From: a virus
Strand: one strand, 5' to 3'
Virus record (IMG/VR): IMGVR_UViG_3300030105_002229
Location: 1-28,876 of that record
Length of the DNA: 28,876 nt
Shown here one piece after another: positions 1 through 7,398 of this stretch. The translations under genes were made by a program, and so were the position numbers. How positions within the stretch are numbered: the first letter of the stretch is position 1; each line of letters starts with the position of its first letter. Under the pieces are notes generated by a model. That model was not told the DNA's origin, did not search any database, and saw only the letters and a list, made by a program, of their open reading frames with translations.

Positions 1-66
1 AGAACAGTAGACTTTTCAACTAATAATAATGATTCAAGAAGAAAAGAAAAATTTAGATTATTATAA
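1..66 (+). CDS. C-terminal end of an upstream gene (partial)
   Basis: Frame 1 is open from the first base and ends at TAA (64-66), giving 21 residues that finish KEKFRLL. The other two forward frames hit stops within the first 21 bases, so this is the only frame that can continue a gene from the left. The fragment is polar and charged and carries no recognisable motif. A competing reading is a 15-codon ORF from ATG 29 to TAA 76, which is too short to support. Function unknown. Confidence 0.45.
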   Translation, partial: RTVDFSTNNNDSRRKEKFRLL

Positions 67-87
67 CAATTATTAAAATAAAAAGAA

Positions 88-240
88 ATGGCTAATTCCA
101 AAGTTAAAACAGAAAAAAGAGCTATAGTTTACAATAGTGAGGGTAAAGCTGAATTTTCCAACGGTAATAGCATATGGTCTGAAGCGGGAAAAATTGGCCC
201 TTTATTTGAAAATACTAAAATTGAAATTATTAACAATTAA
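88..240 (+). CDS. Small hypothetical protein, 50 aa
   Basis: ATG at 88 follows an A-rich leader (AAAATAAAAAGAA), the same start style as the other genes here, and the frame runs 50 codons to TAA at 238-240. The next gene starts 11 bases later. The protein starts MANSKVKTEKRAIVYNS and contains a stretch (FSNGNSIWSEAGKIGPLFEN) that looks like a short beta-rich fold, with no cysteines and no membrane segment. I do not recognise a family. Its place just before the packaging genes gives no firm clue. The call rests on the tight spacing, leader type and uninterrupted frame. Confidence 0.6.
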   Translation: MANSKVKTEKRAIVYNSEGKAEFSNGNSIWSEAGKIGPLFENTKIEIINN

Positions 241-251
241 ATTAAATCAAC

Positions 252-533
252 ATGAGCAAAGTAAAAGAAATGAAAACAGAAATCGAAGAGGCAGTTAAAG
301 TAATAACGCCTGAACAATTAGAAAAAGTAAAAGGATTGCAAAATGATTTGCAAAAATATTTCAACCACATAGCTGGTCTAGAAGTGCAAAAATCTAAAGC
401 TATAGAAGGCGTAACTCTTATTGAAAAAGAGATGGATAAAGCTAAAAAAGAAATAGAAGATCAATACGGTGCTATTAATATTAATCTAATGGACGGAAGC
501 TACGAAGAAATAGAAGCAGATGTAAAAGAATAA
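252..533 (+). CDS. Small coiled-coil hypothetical protein, 93 aa
   Basis: The 93-residue product is highly charged and helical. Residues 1-70 are rich in E, K, L, I and Q with heptad-like spacing (around MKTEIEEAVKVITPEQLEKV and later LIEKEMDKAKKEIEDQYG), so it is probably a coiled coil. It ends in an acidic tail (SYEEIEADVKE). No signal peptide, cysteine or catalytic motif is visible. ATG at 252 sits after AAATCAAC, with no Shine-Dalgarno box. It belongs to the run of short genes upstream of the packaging module and is probably co-transcribed with them. Such small coiled-coil proteins are common near phage head genes, but no function can be assigned. Confidence 0.75.
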   Translation: MSKVKEMKTEIEEAVKVITPEQLEKVKGLQNDLQKYFNHIAGLEVQKSKAIEGVTLIEKEMDKAKKEIEDQYGAININLMDGSYEEIEADVKE

Positions 534-537
534 TATT

Positions 538-765
538 ATGAACAATATTATAAGAAAAATTAGTATCGGGGCTGACTACAAAAACGAAGCAATGCATTAC
601 TCTGTTAAACAGACAGTTTATGGCGGTCACGAAATTTCTCATATAATGTTTGAAGAGTCTGACAATTCTTATAATATATTTATAAAAAAAGTAGACGAGG
701 TAATGCCGTGGAAGAAGTTTAATTCTAACATGGCAATATCCGTTGAGTATGACTTAGAATATTAA
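538..765 (+). CDS. Small hypothetical protein, 75 aa
   Basis: A 75-codon ORF starts 4 bases after the preceding stop, and its TAA (763-765) overlaps the next ATG by one base (TAATG), which suggests translational coupling with the GroES-like gene that follows. The product starts MNNIIRKISIGADYKNEAM. Alternating hydrophobic and polar stretches (YGGHEISHIMFEESDNSYNI) suggest a small beta-rich fold. There is no membrane segment or known motif. I do not recognise the family. The coupling suggests co-expression with the next gene but does not reveal its job. Confidence 0.7.
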   Translation: MNNIIRKISIGADYKNEAMHYSVKQTVYGGHEISHIMFEESDNSYNIFIKKVDEVMPWKKFNSNMAISVEYDLEY

Positions 766-1370
766 TGAGGAGCATATACGATTTTATCATTAAGCCTGTG
801 GGCAAAAGATATGATAACGAGGTTAAGGTTGAAGGGCAAACCCTAATAACAAATAGCTCTATAGAAAGTTTTAAACACGTTAACAATATTGCTGAAGTAG
901 TGGAAACTCCTGCGGCATTTGCAACACCTATAAAAAAAGGTGATTTAATAGTGGTTCACCACAACGTATTTAGAGTATTCTATGATATGAAAGGAATCAA
1001 AAAGAACAGTAGGTCGTTCTTAAAAGATAATCTTTTTATGTGTGCTATAGATCAAATATACTTATATAAAAAAGATAAATCTTGGAATTCATTTGGAGAT
1101 AGGTGCTTTGTTGCTCCTGTTAAAAATAAAGACCTTTTAAGCAGTCAAAAAACCGCGGGCCTTATTGGTATACTTAAAATAGGTAATAACTCCTTAGAGG
1201 AGTCTGGAATCAATCCTGGAGACTTAATCGGATTTACACCTAATAGCGAATGGGAATTTGTTATAGACAATCAGGTTATGTATTGTATGAAATCAAATGA
1301 TATTGTTATAAAGTATGAACTCGATAGAAACGAAGAAGAGTATAATAGCCGCTGGGCGGGAAGCAATTAA
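765..1370 (+). CDS. GroES-like co-chaperonin, apparently two tandem domains
   Basis: The 201-residue product reads as two GroES-type beta-barrels in a row. Residues 5-101 start with a strand like the GroES N-terminus (DFIIKPVGKRY), followed by a polar stretch where the mobile loop would be (about 17-38). Then come IAEVVETP (like GEVLAVG), IKKGDLIVV (like VKVGDIVIF) and DNLFMCAIDQIYLY (like the GroES end, EEVLIMSESDILA). Residues 113-186 repeat the pattern: CFVAPVKNKD, LIGILKIGNN, INPGDLIGF and DNQVMYCMKSNDIVIKYE. Phage co-chaperonins such as T4 gp31 work with host GroEL to fold the capsid protein, and that role is inferred here from placement before the head genes. A single GroES is about 97 residues, so the length fits a duplication. 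The assignment is by pattern, without an alignment. Confidence 0.68.
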   Translation: MRSIYDFIIKPVGKRYDNEVKVEGQTLITNSSIESFKHVNNIAEVVETPAAFATPIKKGDLIVVHHNVFRVFYDMKGIKKNSRSFLKDNLFMCAIDQIYLYKKDKSWNSFGDRCFVAPVKNKDLLSSQKTAGLIGILKIGNNSLEESGINPGDLIGFTPNSEWEFVIDNQVMYCMKSNDIVIKYELDRNEEEYNSRWAGSN

Positions 1371-1587
1371 AGAATTAGTAAAGGTAGCGAAAGAAAAGAT
1401 CGTTGACTCAGAAGAGGATATATCAGCTGACAGACTTAAAAACGCTGCCGCTACTAAAAAGCTTTGCATATTCGATGCTTTTGAAATTCTTAATAGAATT
1501 CAAGAGGAAGAAAGTATGATTAATGAATCTAATGTAGATTCTAACAAACCAGTATTTAAAGGCTTTGCCGAGGGGAGATCTAAATAA
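1315..1587 (+). CDS. Hypothetical protein, candidate terminase small subunit
   Basis: The 90-residue product is predicted helical (about residues 5-65, containing GREAIKELVKVAKEKIVD and later KLCIFDAFEILNRIQEEES) with a disordered tail. Its stop (1585-1587) overlaps the large-terminase ATG by one base, so the two are probably translationally coupled. Small terminase subunits are helical, DNA-binding and usually encoded just upstream of the large subunit, so position and fold class fit. There is no clear helix-turn-helix, and 90 residues is short for the family. The start at 1315 lies inside the previous gene, giving a 56-base overlap. I see no ATG, GTG or TTG in frame soon downstream that would avoid this. 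TerS is an inference from context only. Confidence 0.6.
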   Translation: MNSIETKKSIIAAGREAIKELVKVAKEKIVDSEEDISADRLKNAAATKKLCIFDAFEILNRIQEEESMINESNVDSNKPVFKGFAEGRSK

Positions 1588-3797
1588 TGGCATATCAACA
1601 AACATTATATACAATAGTCAAAGACTACGTTAAGCCTCAGGTTATTAAAAAAAATAACAGATACGCTAAATGGAAATATGGCTATAATAAAGAATACGAT
1701 TTAATCGTAATAAGCCAAACAGGTAAAATAGGGGAAATATATCTTATTGGAAATATTCATATTGCTTTACCTAAAAACGAAGACGCAAAAGATCTTGGCG
1801 AAAATAAATGGGTGGTAAGCGAATATCCTAAGGAATTAAGTAAAATAAAAAGTGAAGCTGATTGGGCAAAATATCCCAATGCTTTTCAAGAAAAGTGGCA
1901 TCCCTATATAGATACTGAATTTGAAAGAAGAGAAAAAGGATATTGGTTTATTAACAAAAATATTCCTACTTATATTACAGGTACTCATTATATGTACTTG
2001 CAGTGGTCAAAAATTGACGTCGGATTACCTGACTTTCGAGAATCAAACAGATTGTTCTATTTGTTTTGGGAAGCTTGCAAAGCGGACAATAGATCCTACG
2101 GAATTTGCTACCTTAAAAATAGACGTTCTGGATTTTCGTTCATGTCGTCGGGAGAAACAGTTAATGCAGCTACAATATCATCAGACGCGCGATTCGGTAT
2201 ATTATCTAAATCCGGTGCGGATGCGAAAAAAATGTTTACAGATAAGGTTGTACCGATCTCGGTCAATTATCCGTTCTTTTTTAAACCAATACAAGACGGG
2301 ATGGACCGTCCCAAAACGGAATTGGCGTACAGAGTACCCGCTTCCAAATTTACAAGAAGAAAACTAGACGATAACAATAAAGCTGAAGACCTTGATGGGC
2401 TAGATACAACTATTGACTGGAAAAATACAGGTGATAATAGTTATGATGGTGAGAAGCTAAAGCTATTAGTTCACGATGAAAGCGGTAAATGGGAAAGACC
2501 TACAAACATACTTAATAACTGGAGAGTTACAAAAACCTGTTTAAGGTTAGGTAGCAGAATTGTAGGCAAATGTATGATGGGTTCAACATCTAACGCTTTG
2601 GATAAAGGAGGTAAAAACTTTAAAAAATTATATGATGGATCAGACGCATCAACTAGAAACAAGAATGGTCAAACTAAAACGGGGTTATACAAACTTTTTA
2701 TTCCTATGGAATGGAATTATGAGGGTTTTATTGATCAGTATGGCTATCCTGTGTTTGATGTTCCGAAGAAAGAAACATACGGACCACATGGAGGCGAAAT
2801 AACAGAAGGAGTTATACAACATTGGGAAAATGAAGTTGAAGGGCTAAAAGATGATCCAGATGCTTTAAACGAATACTACAGACAGTTTCCAAGAACAGAA
2901 GCCCATGCTTTTAGAGATGAATCTAAACAATCTATATTTAACTTAACAAAAATCTATCAACAAATAGATTATAACGATGAGTTAAGAAATAATACTATGG
3001 TTACCAAGGGTAACTTTCAATGGGAAAACGGAATTAAAGATACAAGAGTTATGTTCTATCCTAATAAGGATGGCAGATTTTATGTTACTTGGGTCCCAAA
3101 TCAAGAACAACAAAATAATGTAATAATAAAGAATGGAAACAAACATCCTGGAAATGAACACATGGGAGCATTTGGTTGTGACAGCTACGATATTAGTGGT
3201 GTTGTTGGTGGTGGCGGCTCTAATGGTGCATTACACGGATTAACTAAGTTTTCAATGGAGGATGTACCTCCTAATCATTTCTTTTTAGAATACATAGCTA
3301 GACCTTCAACAGCTGAAATGTTTTTTGAAGATGTGTTAATGGCATTGGTTTTTTACGGCATGCCATTGTTGTGTGAAAACAATAAACCTAGATTACTTTA
3401 TTATTTAAAACGTAGAGGGTACAGAGGTTTTAGCATTAATAGACCGGATAGAACTTATAACAAATTATCTTTATCAGAACGAGAAGTAGGTGGAATACCT
3501 AATTCAAGTGAAGATATAAAGCAAGCGCACGCTTCAGCAATTGAAACTTATATAGAAGATTTTGTAGGAATAACTAAAGAAGGTTATGGAGACGTTTATT
3601 TGCAAAGAACATTAGAAGATTGGGCAAAGTTTGATATAAATAATCGAACAAAGCATGATGCGTCAATAAGCTCAGGCTTAGCTTTAATGGCTTGCAACAA
3701 ACATAGGTACAGTCCAAAAGGAGCTATAGCAGTTAAGAAAATTAACTTAGGCTTTAAGAAATACAATAACGAGGGAACTACTTCAAAAATAATGTAA
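1587..3797 (+). CDS. terL: Terminase large subunit (packaging ATPase and nuclease)
   Basis: This 736-residue protein is the DNA-packaging motor: it docks on the portal, hydrolyses ATP to drive DNA into the prohead, and cuts the concatemer. The ATPase half has a Walker A-like loop at residues 177-187 (KNRRSGFSFMS), Walker B at 293-298 (LLVHDE, catalytic Glu298) and a coupling motif near 332-335 (GSTS). A typical FPRTEAHAF lies at 434-442. The RNase H-like nuclease half has GCDSYD at 530-535 (Asp532), LLCENN at 594-599 (Glu597) and KHDAS at 689-693 (Asp691), the expected acidic triad. The Walker loop has Phe in place of the usual Lys before Ser184, a variant that I believe occurs in other phage terminases. 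Length is above the usual 450-650 residues. It is followed 3 bases later by the portal gene. Confidence 0.95.
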   Translation: MAYQQTLYTIVKDYVKPQVIKKNNRYAKWKYGYNKEYDLIVISQTGKIGEIYLIGNIHIALPKNEDAKDLGENKWVVSEYPKELSKIKSEADWAKYPNAFQEKWHPYIDTEFERREKGYWFINKNIPTYITGTHYMYLQWSKIDVGLPDFRESNRLFYLFWEACKADNRSYGICYLKNRRSGFSFMSSGETVNAATISSDARFGILSKSGADAKKMFTDKVVPISVNYPFFFKPIQDGMDRPKTELAYRVPASKFTRRKLDDNNKAEDLDGLDTTIDWKNTGDNSYDGEKLKLLVHDESGKWERPTNILNNWRVTKTCLRLGSRIVGKCMMGSTSNALDKGGKNFKKLYDGSDASTRNKNGQTKTGLYKLFIPMEWNYEGFIDQYGYPVFDVPKKETYGPHGGEITEGVIQHWENEVEGLKDDPDALNEYYRQFPRTEAHAFRDESKQSIFNLTKIYQQIDYNDELRNNTMVTKGNFQWENGIKDTRVMFYPNKDGRFYVTWVPNQEQQNNVIIKNGNKHPGNEHMGAFGCDSYDISGVVGGGGSNGALHGLTKFSMEDVPPNHFFLEYIARPSTAEMFFEDVLMALVFYGMPLLCENNKPRLLYYLKRRGYRGFSINRPDRTYNKLSLSEREVGGIPNSSEDIKQAHASAIETYIEDFVGITKEGYGDVYLQRTLEDWAKFDINNRTKHDASISSGLALMACNKHRYSPKGAIAVKKINLGFKKYNNEGTTSKIM

Positions 3798-3800
3798 TAA

Positions 3801-6212
3801 ATGAATGTAAGTACAAATACTAATAGCCCATTTCCGGATCAAGTAGTAAGTGATGCTGAGAAAGCAACTATAGAATATGGATTGCAAGTATCGCGAGCTA
3901 TTGAGCAAGAGTGGTTTAATTACGGGGGTAGTGGTTCTAATAGATATGCTTCTAACTGGAATAACTTTCATAATTTAAGACTATATGCCAGAGGAGAACA
4001 AAGTGTACAAAAATATAAAGATGAATTAGCTATCAATGGTGATTTGTCTTATCTTAATTTAGATTGGAAACCAGTACCAATACTTTCAAAGTTTTCAAAT
4101 ATAGTAGCTAATGGTATAACGCAAAAGCAATATGATATTACGTCTTATGCTCAAGACCCTGAATCTTTAAATAAAAGAACTAAATATGCTCAGGATATTA
4201 TGTTCGACATAAATACTGCCGAAGCAAGAGCGTTAGCTACTCAAGTTATGCCTGGAGATTATAGTAAGTCACCTTTAAAAGAAAACGAACTTCCTGCAAG
4301 CAAAGAAGAAATGGAATTGCACATGCAATTATCTTACAAACAGTCTATAGAAATAGCAGAGGAAGAAGCAATTAATACAGTACTAGCTACTAATGAGTTT
4401 GATATAACTAAATCAAGGGTAAATCAAGATTTAGTTAACATAGGTATAGGTATAACTAAAACATCGTTTAATCCCGCAGAAGGCATAGTGGTTGATTATG
4501 TTGATCCCGCTTATTGTGTTTGGTCTTATACAGAAGATCCAAACTTTGATGATATATATTATGTAGGAGAAGTTAAATCTATAACTATACCTGAACTTAA
4601 AAAAGAATTTCCTCACATTTCTGATGAGGAATTAGAAAGAATCCAAAAATCACCAGGTAACCGTAGACTTATACGAGGTTTTGAAAACTATGATTACAAT
4701 ACTGTTCAAGTAATGTATTTTGAGTACAAAACTTATACTGATCAAGTTTTTAAAATAAAGAAAACTGATAACGGATTAGAAAAAGCTATTGAAAAAACGG
4801 ATGCTTTTAATCCTCCGGCAAACGATAACTTTGATAGAATATCAAGATCAATTGAAGTGTTGTACGAAGGAGCTAAAGTTGTAGGATCAGATATGATGCT
4901 TAAATGGGAAATGTCTGAAAATATGACAAGACCTATGGCTGATACAACTCGTGTTGAGATGAGTTACTCAATGGCAGCTCCTAGAATGTACAAAGGGGTT
5001 ATACAATCGCTTATAAGTAAATGTATAGGTTTTGCTGATATAATACAATTAACACATTTAAAAATGCAGCAAGTTTTATCTAGAATGGTTCCTGACGGAA
5101 TATTTTTAGATATGGATGGTTTAGCGGAAGTGGATTTAGGTAATGGAACAAATTACAACCCAGCAGAAGCGTTAAATATGTACTTTCAAACAGGTTCTGT
5201 TGTAGGTAGATCATTAACACAAGACGGAGATATGAATAGAGGCAAAGTTCCTATTCAAGAATTATCATCATCAAGTGGTATTGGTAAAATACAAGCTTTA
5301 ATAACCGCATACAATTATAATATGCAAATGATTAGAGATGTAACCGGTTTAAATGAAGCTCGCGATGGGGCAATGCCAGATGCAAATTCTTTAGTTGGTT
5401 TGCAAAAAATGGCGGCTAACGCTTCTAACACTGCTACGAAACATATACAAGATGCAAGTATATACTTATCTTTAAGCACTTGTGAAAATATATCTTTAAA
5501 AATTGCAGATGTGTTAAACTTTCCGCTTACTAAAAATTCTTTAATGAATAGTATATCTACGTTTAATGTAGAAACTCTTAAGGAAATTGAAAATCTTAAT
5601 TTGCATGACTTTGGTATATTTTTAGAAATGGAACCAGATGATGAAGAAAAAGCAGATTTACAACAAAACATACAAATAGCTTTACAAACAAAAGAAATTG
5701 ATATTGAAGATGCTATTGATATTAAAGAAATAAAAAATATAAAACTTGCTAATCAATTACTTAAATTAAAGCGTAAGAAAAAGCAAGAAGCAGCTCAAGT
5801 TCAAGTGCAACAAAATATTCAAGCACAGGCTCAAGCAAATGCTCAATTAGCGGAAAAATCAGCTATGGCTGAAGTACAAAAACAACAAGCATTAACATCT
5901 GAAAAAGTTTCGATAGAACAAGCTAAAGCTGGTTTTGAAATGCAAAGAATGCAAGCTGAAGCTCAAATTAAAAAAGAGTTAATGGCTACTGAGTTTCAAT
6001 ACAATATACAATTAGCTCAAGCTAATGTTGCTGCTACGCAACAAAAAGAAAAAGAAATTGAAGATCGTAAAGATAAAAGGGTTAAAATTCAAGGAACTCA
6101 ACAAAGTGAGTTAATAGAGCAAAGACAAAGCGAAGGAATGCCTAAAAACTTTGAGTCCCAGGGCAATGATGTAATGGGTGGTTTTGATTTATCTTCATTT
6201 GATCCTTCTTAA
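3801..6212 (+). CDS. Portal protein
   Basis: The 803-residue product lies directly between terminase and the scaffold and capsid genes. Portals form the 12-subunit ring at one head vertex, through which DNA enters and leaves and onto which terminase and tail attach. Supporting features are an N-terminal part with aromatic, helical segments (WNNFHNLRLYARGEQSVQKY), a central region with DPAYCVWSYTEDPNFDD, where portals often have a VDP motif followed by a clip-like part, and SGIGKIQALITAYNYNMQMI followed by RDVTGLNEARDG. The last 180 or so residues are a long Gln/Ala/Glu/Lys-rich helix, like the barrel helix of P22-type portals. Length is in the upper range of podovirus portals. No catalytic motif is expected. 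Assignment is by order, length and general pattern. Confidence 0.88.
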   Translation: MNVSTNTNSPFPDQVVSDAEKATIEYGLQVSRAIEQEWFNYGGSGSNRYASNWNNFHNLRLYARGEQSVQKYKDELAINGDLSYLNLDWKPVPILSKFSNIVANGITQKQYDITSYAQDPESLNKRTKYAQDIMFDINTAEARALATQVMPGDYSKSPLKENELPASKEEMELHMQLSYKQSIEIAEEEAINTVLATNEFDITKSRVNQDLVNIGIGITKTSFNPAEGIVVDYVDPAYCVWSYTEDPNFDDIYYVGEVKSITIPELKKEFPHISDEELERIQKSPGNRRLIRGFENYDYNTVQVMYFEYKTYTDQVFKIKKTDNGLEKAIEKTDAFNPPANDNFDRISRSIEVLYEGAKVVGSDMMLKWEMSENMTRPMADTTRVEMSYSMAAPRMYKGVIQSLISKCIGFADIIQLTHLKMQQVLSRMVPDGIFLDMDGLAEVDLGNGTNYNPAEALNMYFQTGSVVGRSLTQDGDMNRGKVPIQELSSSSGIGKIQALITAYNYNMQMIRDVTGLNEARDGAMPDANSLVGLQKMAANASNTATKHIQDASIYLSLSTCENISLKIADVLNFPLTKNSLMNSISTFNVETLKEIENLNLHDFGIFLEMEPDDEEKADLQQNIQIALQTKEIDIEDAIDIKEIKNIKLANQLLKLKRKKKQEAAQVQVQQNIQAQAQANAQLAEKSAMAEVQKQQALTSEKVSIEQAKAGFEMQRMQAEAQIKKELMATEFQYNIQLAQANVAATQQKEKEIEDRKDKRVKIQGTQQSELIEQRQSEGMPKNFESQGNDVMGGFDLSSFDPS

Positions 6213-6244
6213 ATAAGTATTTAATAATTATATAATATCATATC

Positions 6245-7393
6245 ATGAGTGAACAAAATGTAAAAACAGAGGGGTCTTTTAAGATTAAGACCAAACCAAA
6301 ATTAACCGATGAACAATTTGCGGCTAAAAATAAAGAACCGCTTATAGATGTTCCAAGTAATGTAACTAGAATAGTAATTCCTAAAAAAGAAACAAATGCC
6401 GTTCAAGAGCCAAGCGCAGAGAAGATGGATGTGGATGAATCTGCCGAAGATGGCCCAACGATGGTCGAAGGAGCATCCAAGCCAGAACTTACGGAAATTA
6501 CCGAAGAAAGTAAAAAAGAAGAAAAAGTAATTGCACAACCAGTACAGCCAGTACAGCCAGTACAACCTGAACTACCTGAGAATATAGGTAAGTTAGTTGA
6601 CTTTATGAAAGAGACCGGTGGTACAATGCAAGATTACATAAGACTAAGCACTAATTACGAAGATTTAGATCGTGACGTATTAGTAAAAGAATATTATAAA
6701 AACACTAAATCTCATTTAAGTACAGAGGAAATCAATTTTATGATTGAAGACAACTTTGCATTTGATGAAGATATAGATGAAGAACGTGAGGTTCGAAGAA
6801 AGAAACTTGCGTATAAAGAGGAGGTTGCAAAAGCCCGTACATTTTTAGAAGATACAAAAACAAAGTATTATGATGACATCAAGTTGAAGTCACCATCTTT
6901 GTCGGAGAATCAGAAAGAAGCATCGGACTTTTTTAATCGACACAAAGAGGATCAGAATAGAAACGCGGCAAACCACGAAAAGTTTAAAGTCAATACTAAT
7001 GAATTATTTAATGAAAATTTCGAAGGTTTCGATTTTGAATTAGGTGAAAAAAAGTTTAGATATGGCATACAAAACCCCTCGCAGGTAGCAGAAAATCAAT
7101 CAAACTTTAACAATTTTTTAGGGAAGTTCCTTGGAAAAGACGGGACGGTTGAAGATACCAGAGGGTATCACAAAGCATTGTATGCAGGTGCAAACGCAGA
7201 TAAAATGGCTAATCACTTTTATGAACAAGGCAAAGCAGATGCTATTAGAGATGTTGTAAACAAATCTAATAATACATCGTCAGGAGCTAGAAAAGCGGCC
7301 CCTGTTGACAGCGCAAGGTTTGGAGCATACAAAGTTAAATCAGTTTCTGGGGCGGACTCGTCAAAATTAAAAATTAAAAAATTTAGAAACTAA
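6245..7393 (+). CDS. Scaffold-like head assembly protein
   Basis: The 382-residue product sits between portal and major capsid protein, the classic scaffold position. It is low-complexity, hydrophilic and acidic for about the first 115 residues, with a Val-Gln-Pro repeat (VQPVQPVQPE). Next come a helical segment (GKLVDFMKETGGTMQDYIRL and following), a coiled coil around residues 175-205 (DEEREVRRKKLAYKEEVAKA), and a basic C-terminus ending KLKIKKFRN. Phage scaffolds are typically acidic and helical with a basic C-terminal end that binds capsid subunits, and this matches. There is no sign of a protease domain. It may be co-transcribed with the capsid gene, which starts 5 bases after its stop. 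The call is inferred from position and composition. Confidence 0.8.
   Translation: MSEQNVKTEGSFKIKTKPKLTDEQFAAKNKEPLIDVPSNVTRIVIPKKETNAVQEPSAEKMDVDESAEDGPTMVEGASKPELTEITEESKKEEKVIAQPVQPVQPVQPELPENIGKLVDFMKETGGTMQDYIRLSTNYEDLDRDVLVKEYYKNTKSHLSTEEINFMIEDNFAFDEDIDEEREVRRKKLAYKEEVAKARTFLEDTKTKYYDDIKLKSPSLSENQKEASDFFNRHKEDQNRNAANHEKFKVNTNELFNENFEGFDFELGEKKFRYGIQNPSQVAENQSNFNNFLGKFLGKDGTVEDTRGYHKALYAGANADKMANHFYEQGKADAIRDVVNKSNNTSSGARKAAPVDSARFGAYKVKSVSGADSSKLKIKKFRN
6539..6565 (+). repeat. 9-base tandem repeat, three copies, inside the scaffold-like gene
   Basis: The unit CCAGTACAG occurs at 6539, 6548 and 6557 (the third copy has one final change, CCAGTACAA). It is in frame and encodes Val-Gln-Pro three times in the disordered N-terminal part of the protein. 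Copy number could change without shifting the frame. Confidence 0.85.
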
Positions 7394-7398
7394 AAATT

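Noticed and set aside
1921-2367. 148-codon + strand ORF in another frame
   Set aside because: It lies inside the terminase gene across the Walker region, whose own frame shows clear motifs. The alternative product has no recognisable pattern.
5315-5671. 118-codon antisense ORF, one of many long minus-strand ORFs across the window
   Set aside because: It lies wholly inside the portal gene, is Ser/Phe/Cys-rich as expected for the reverse complement of A/T-rich coding DNA, and has no start context or motif. The same applies to the other minus-strand ORFs, including those inside the giant gene.
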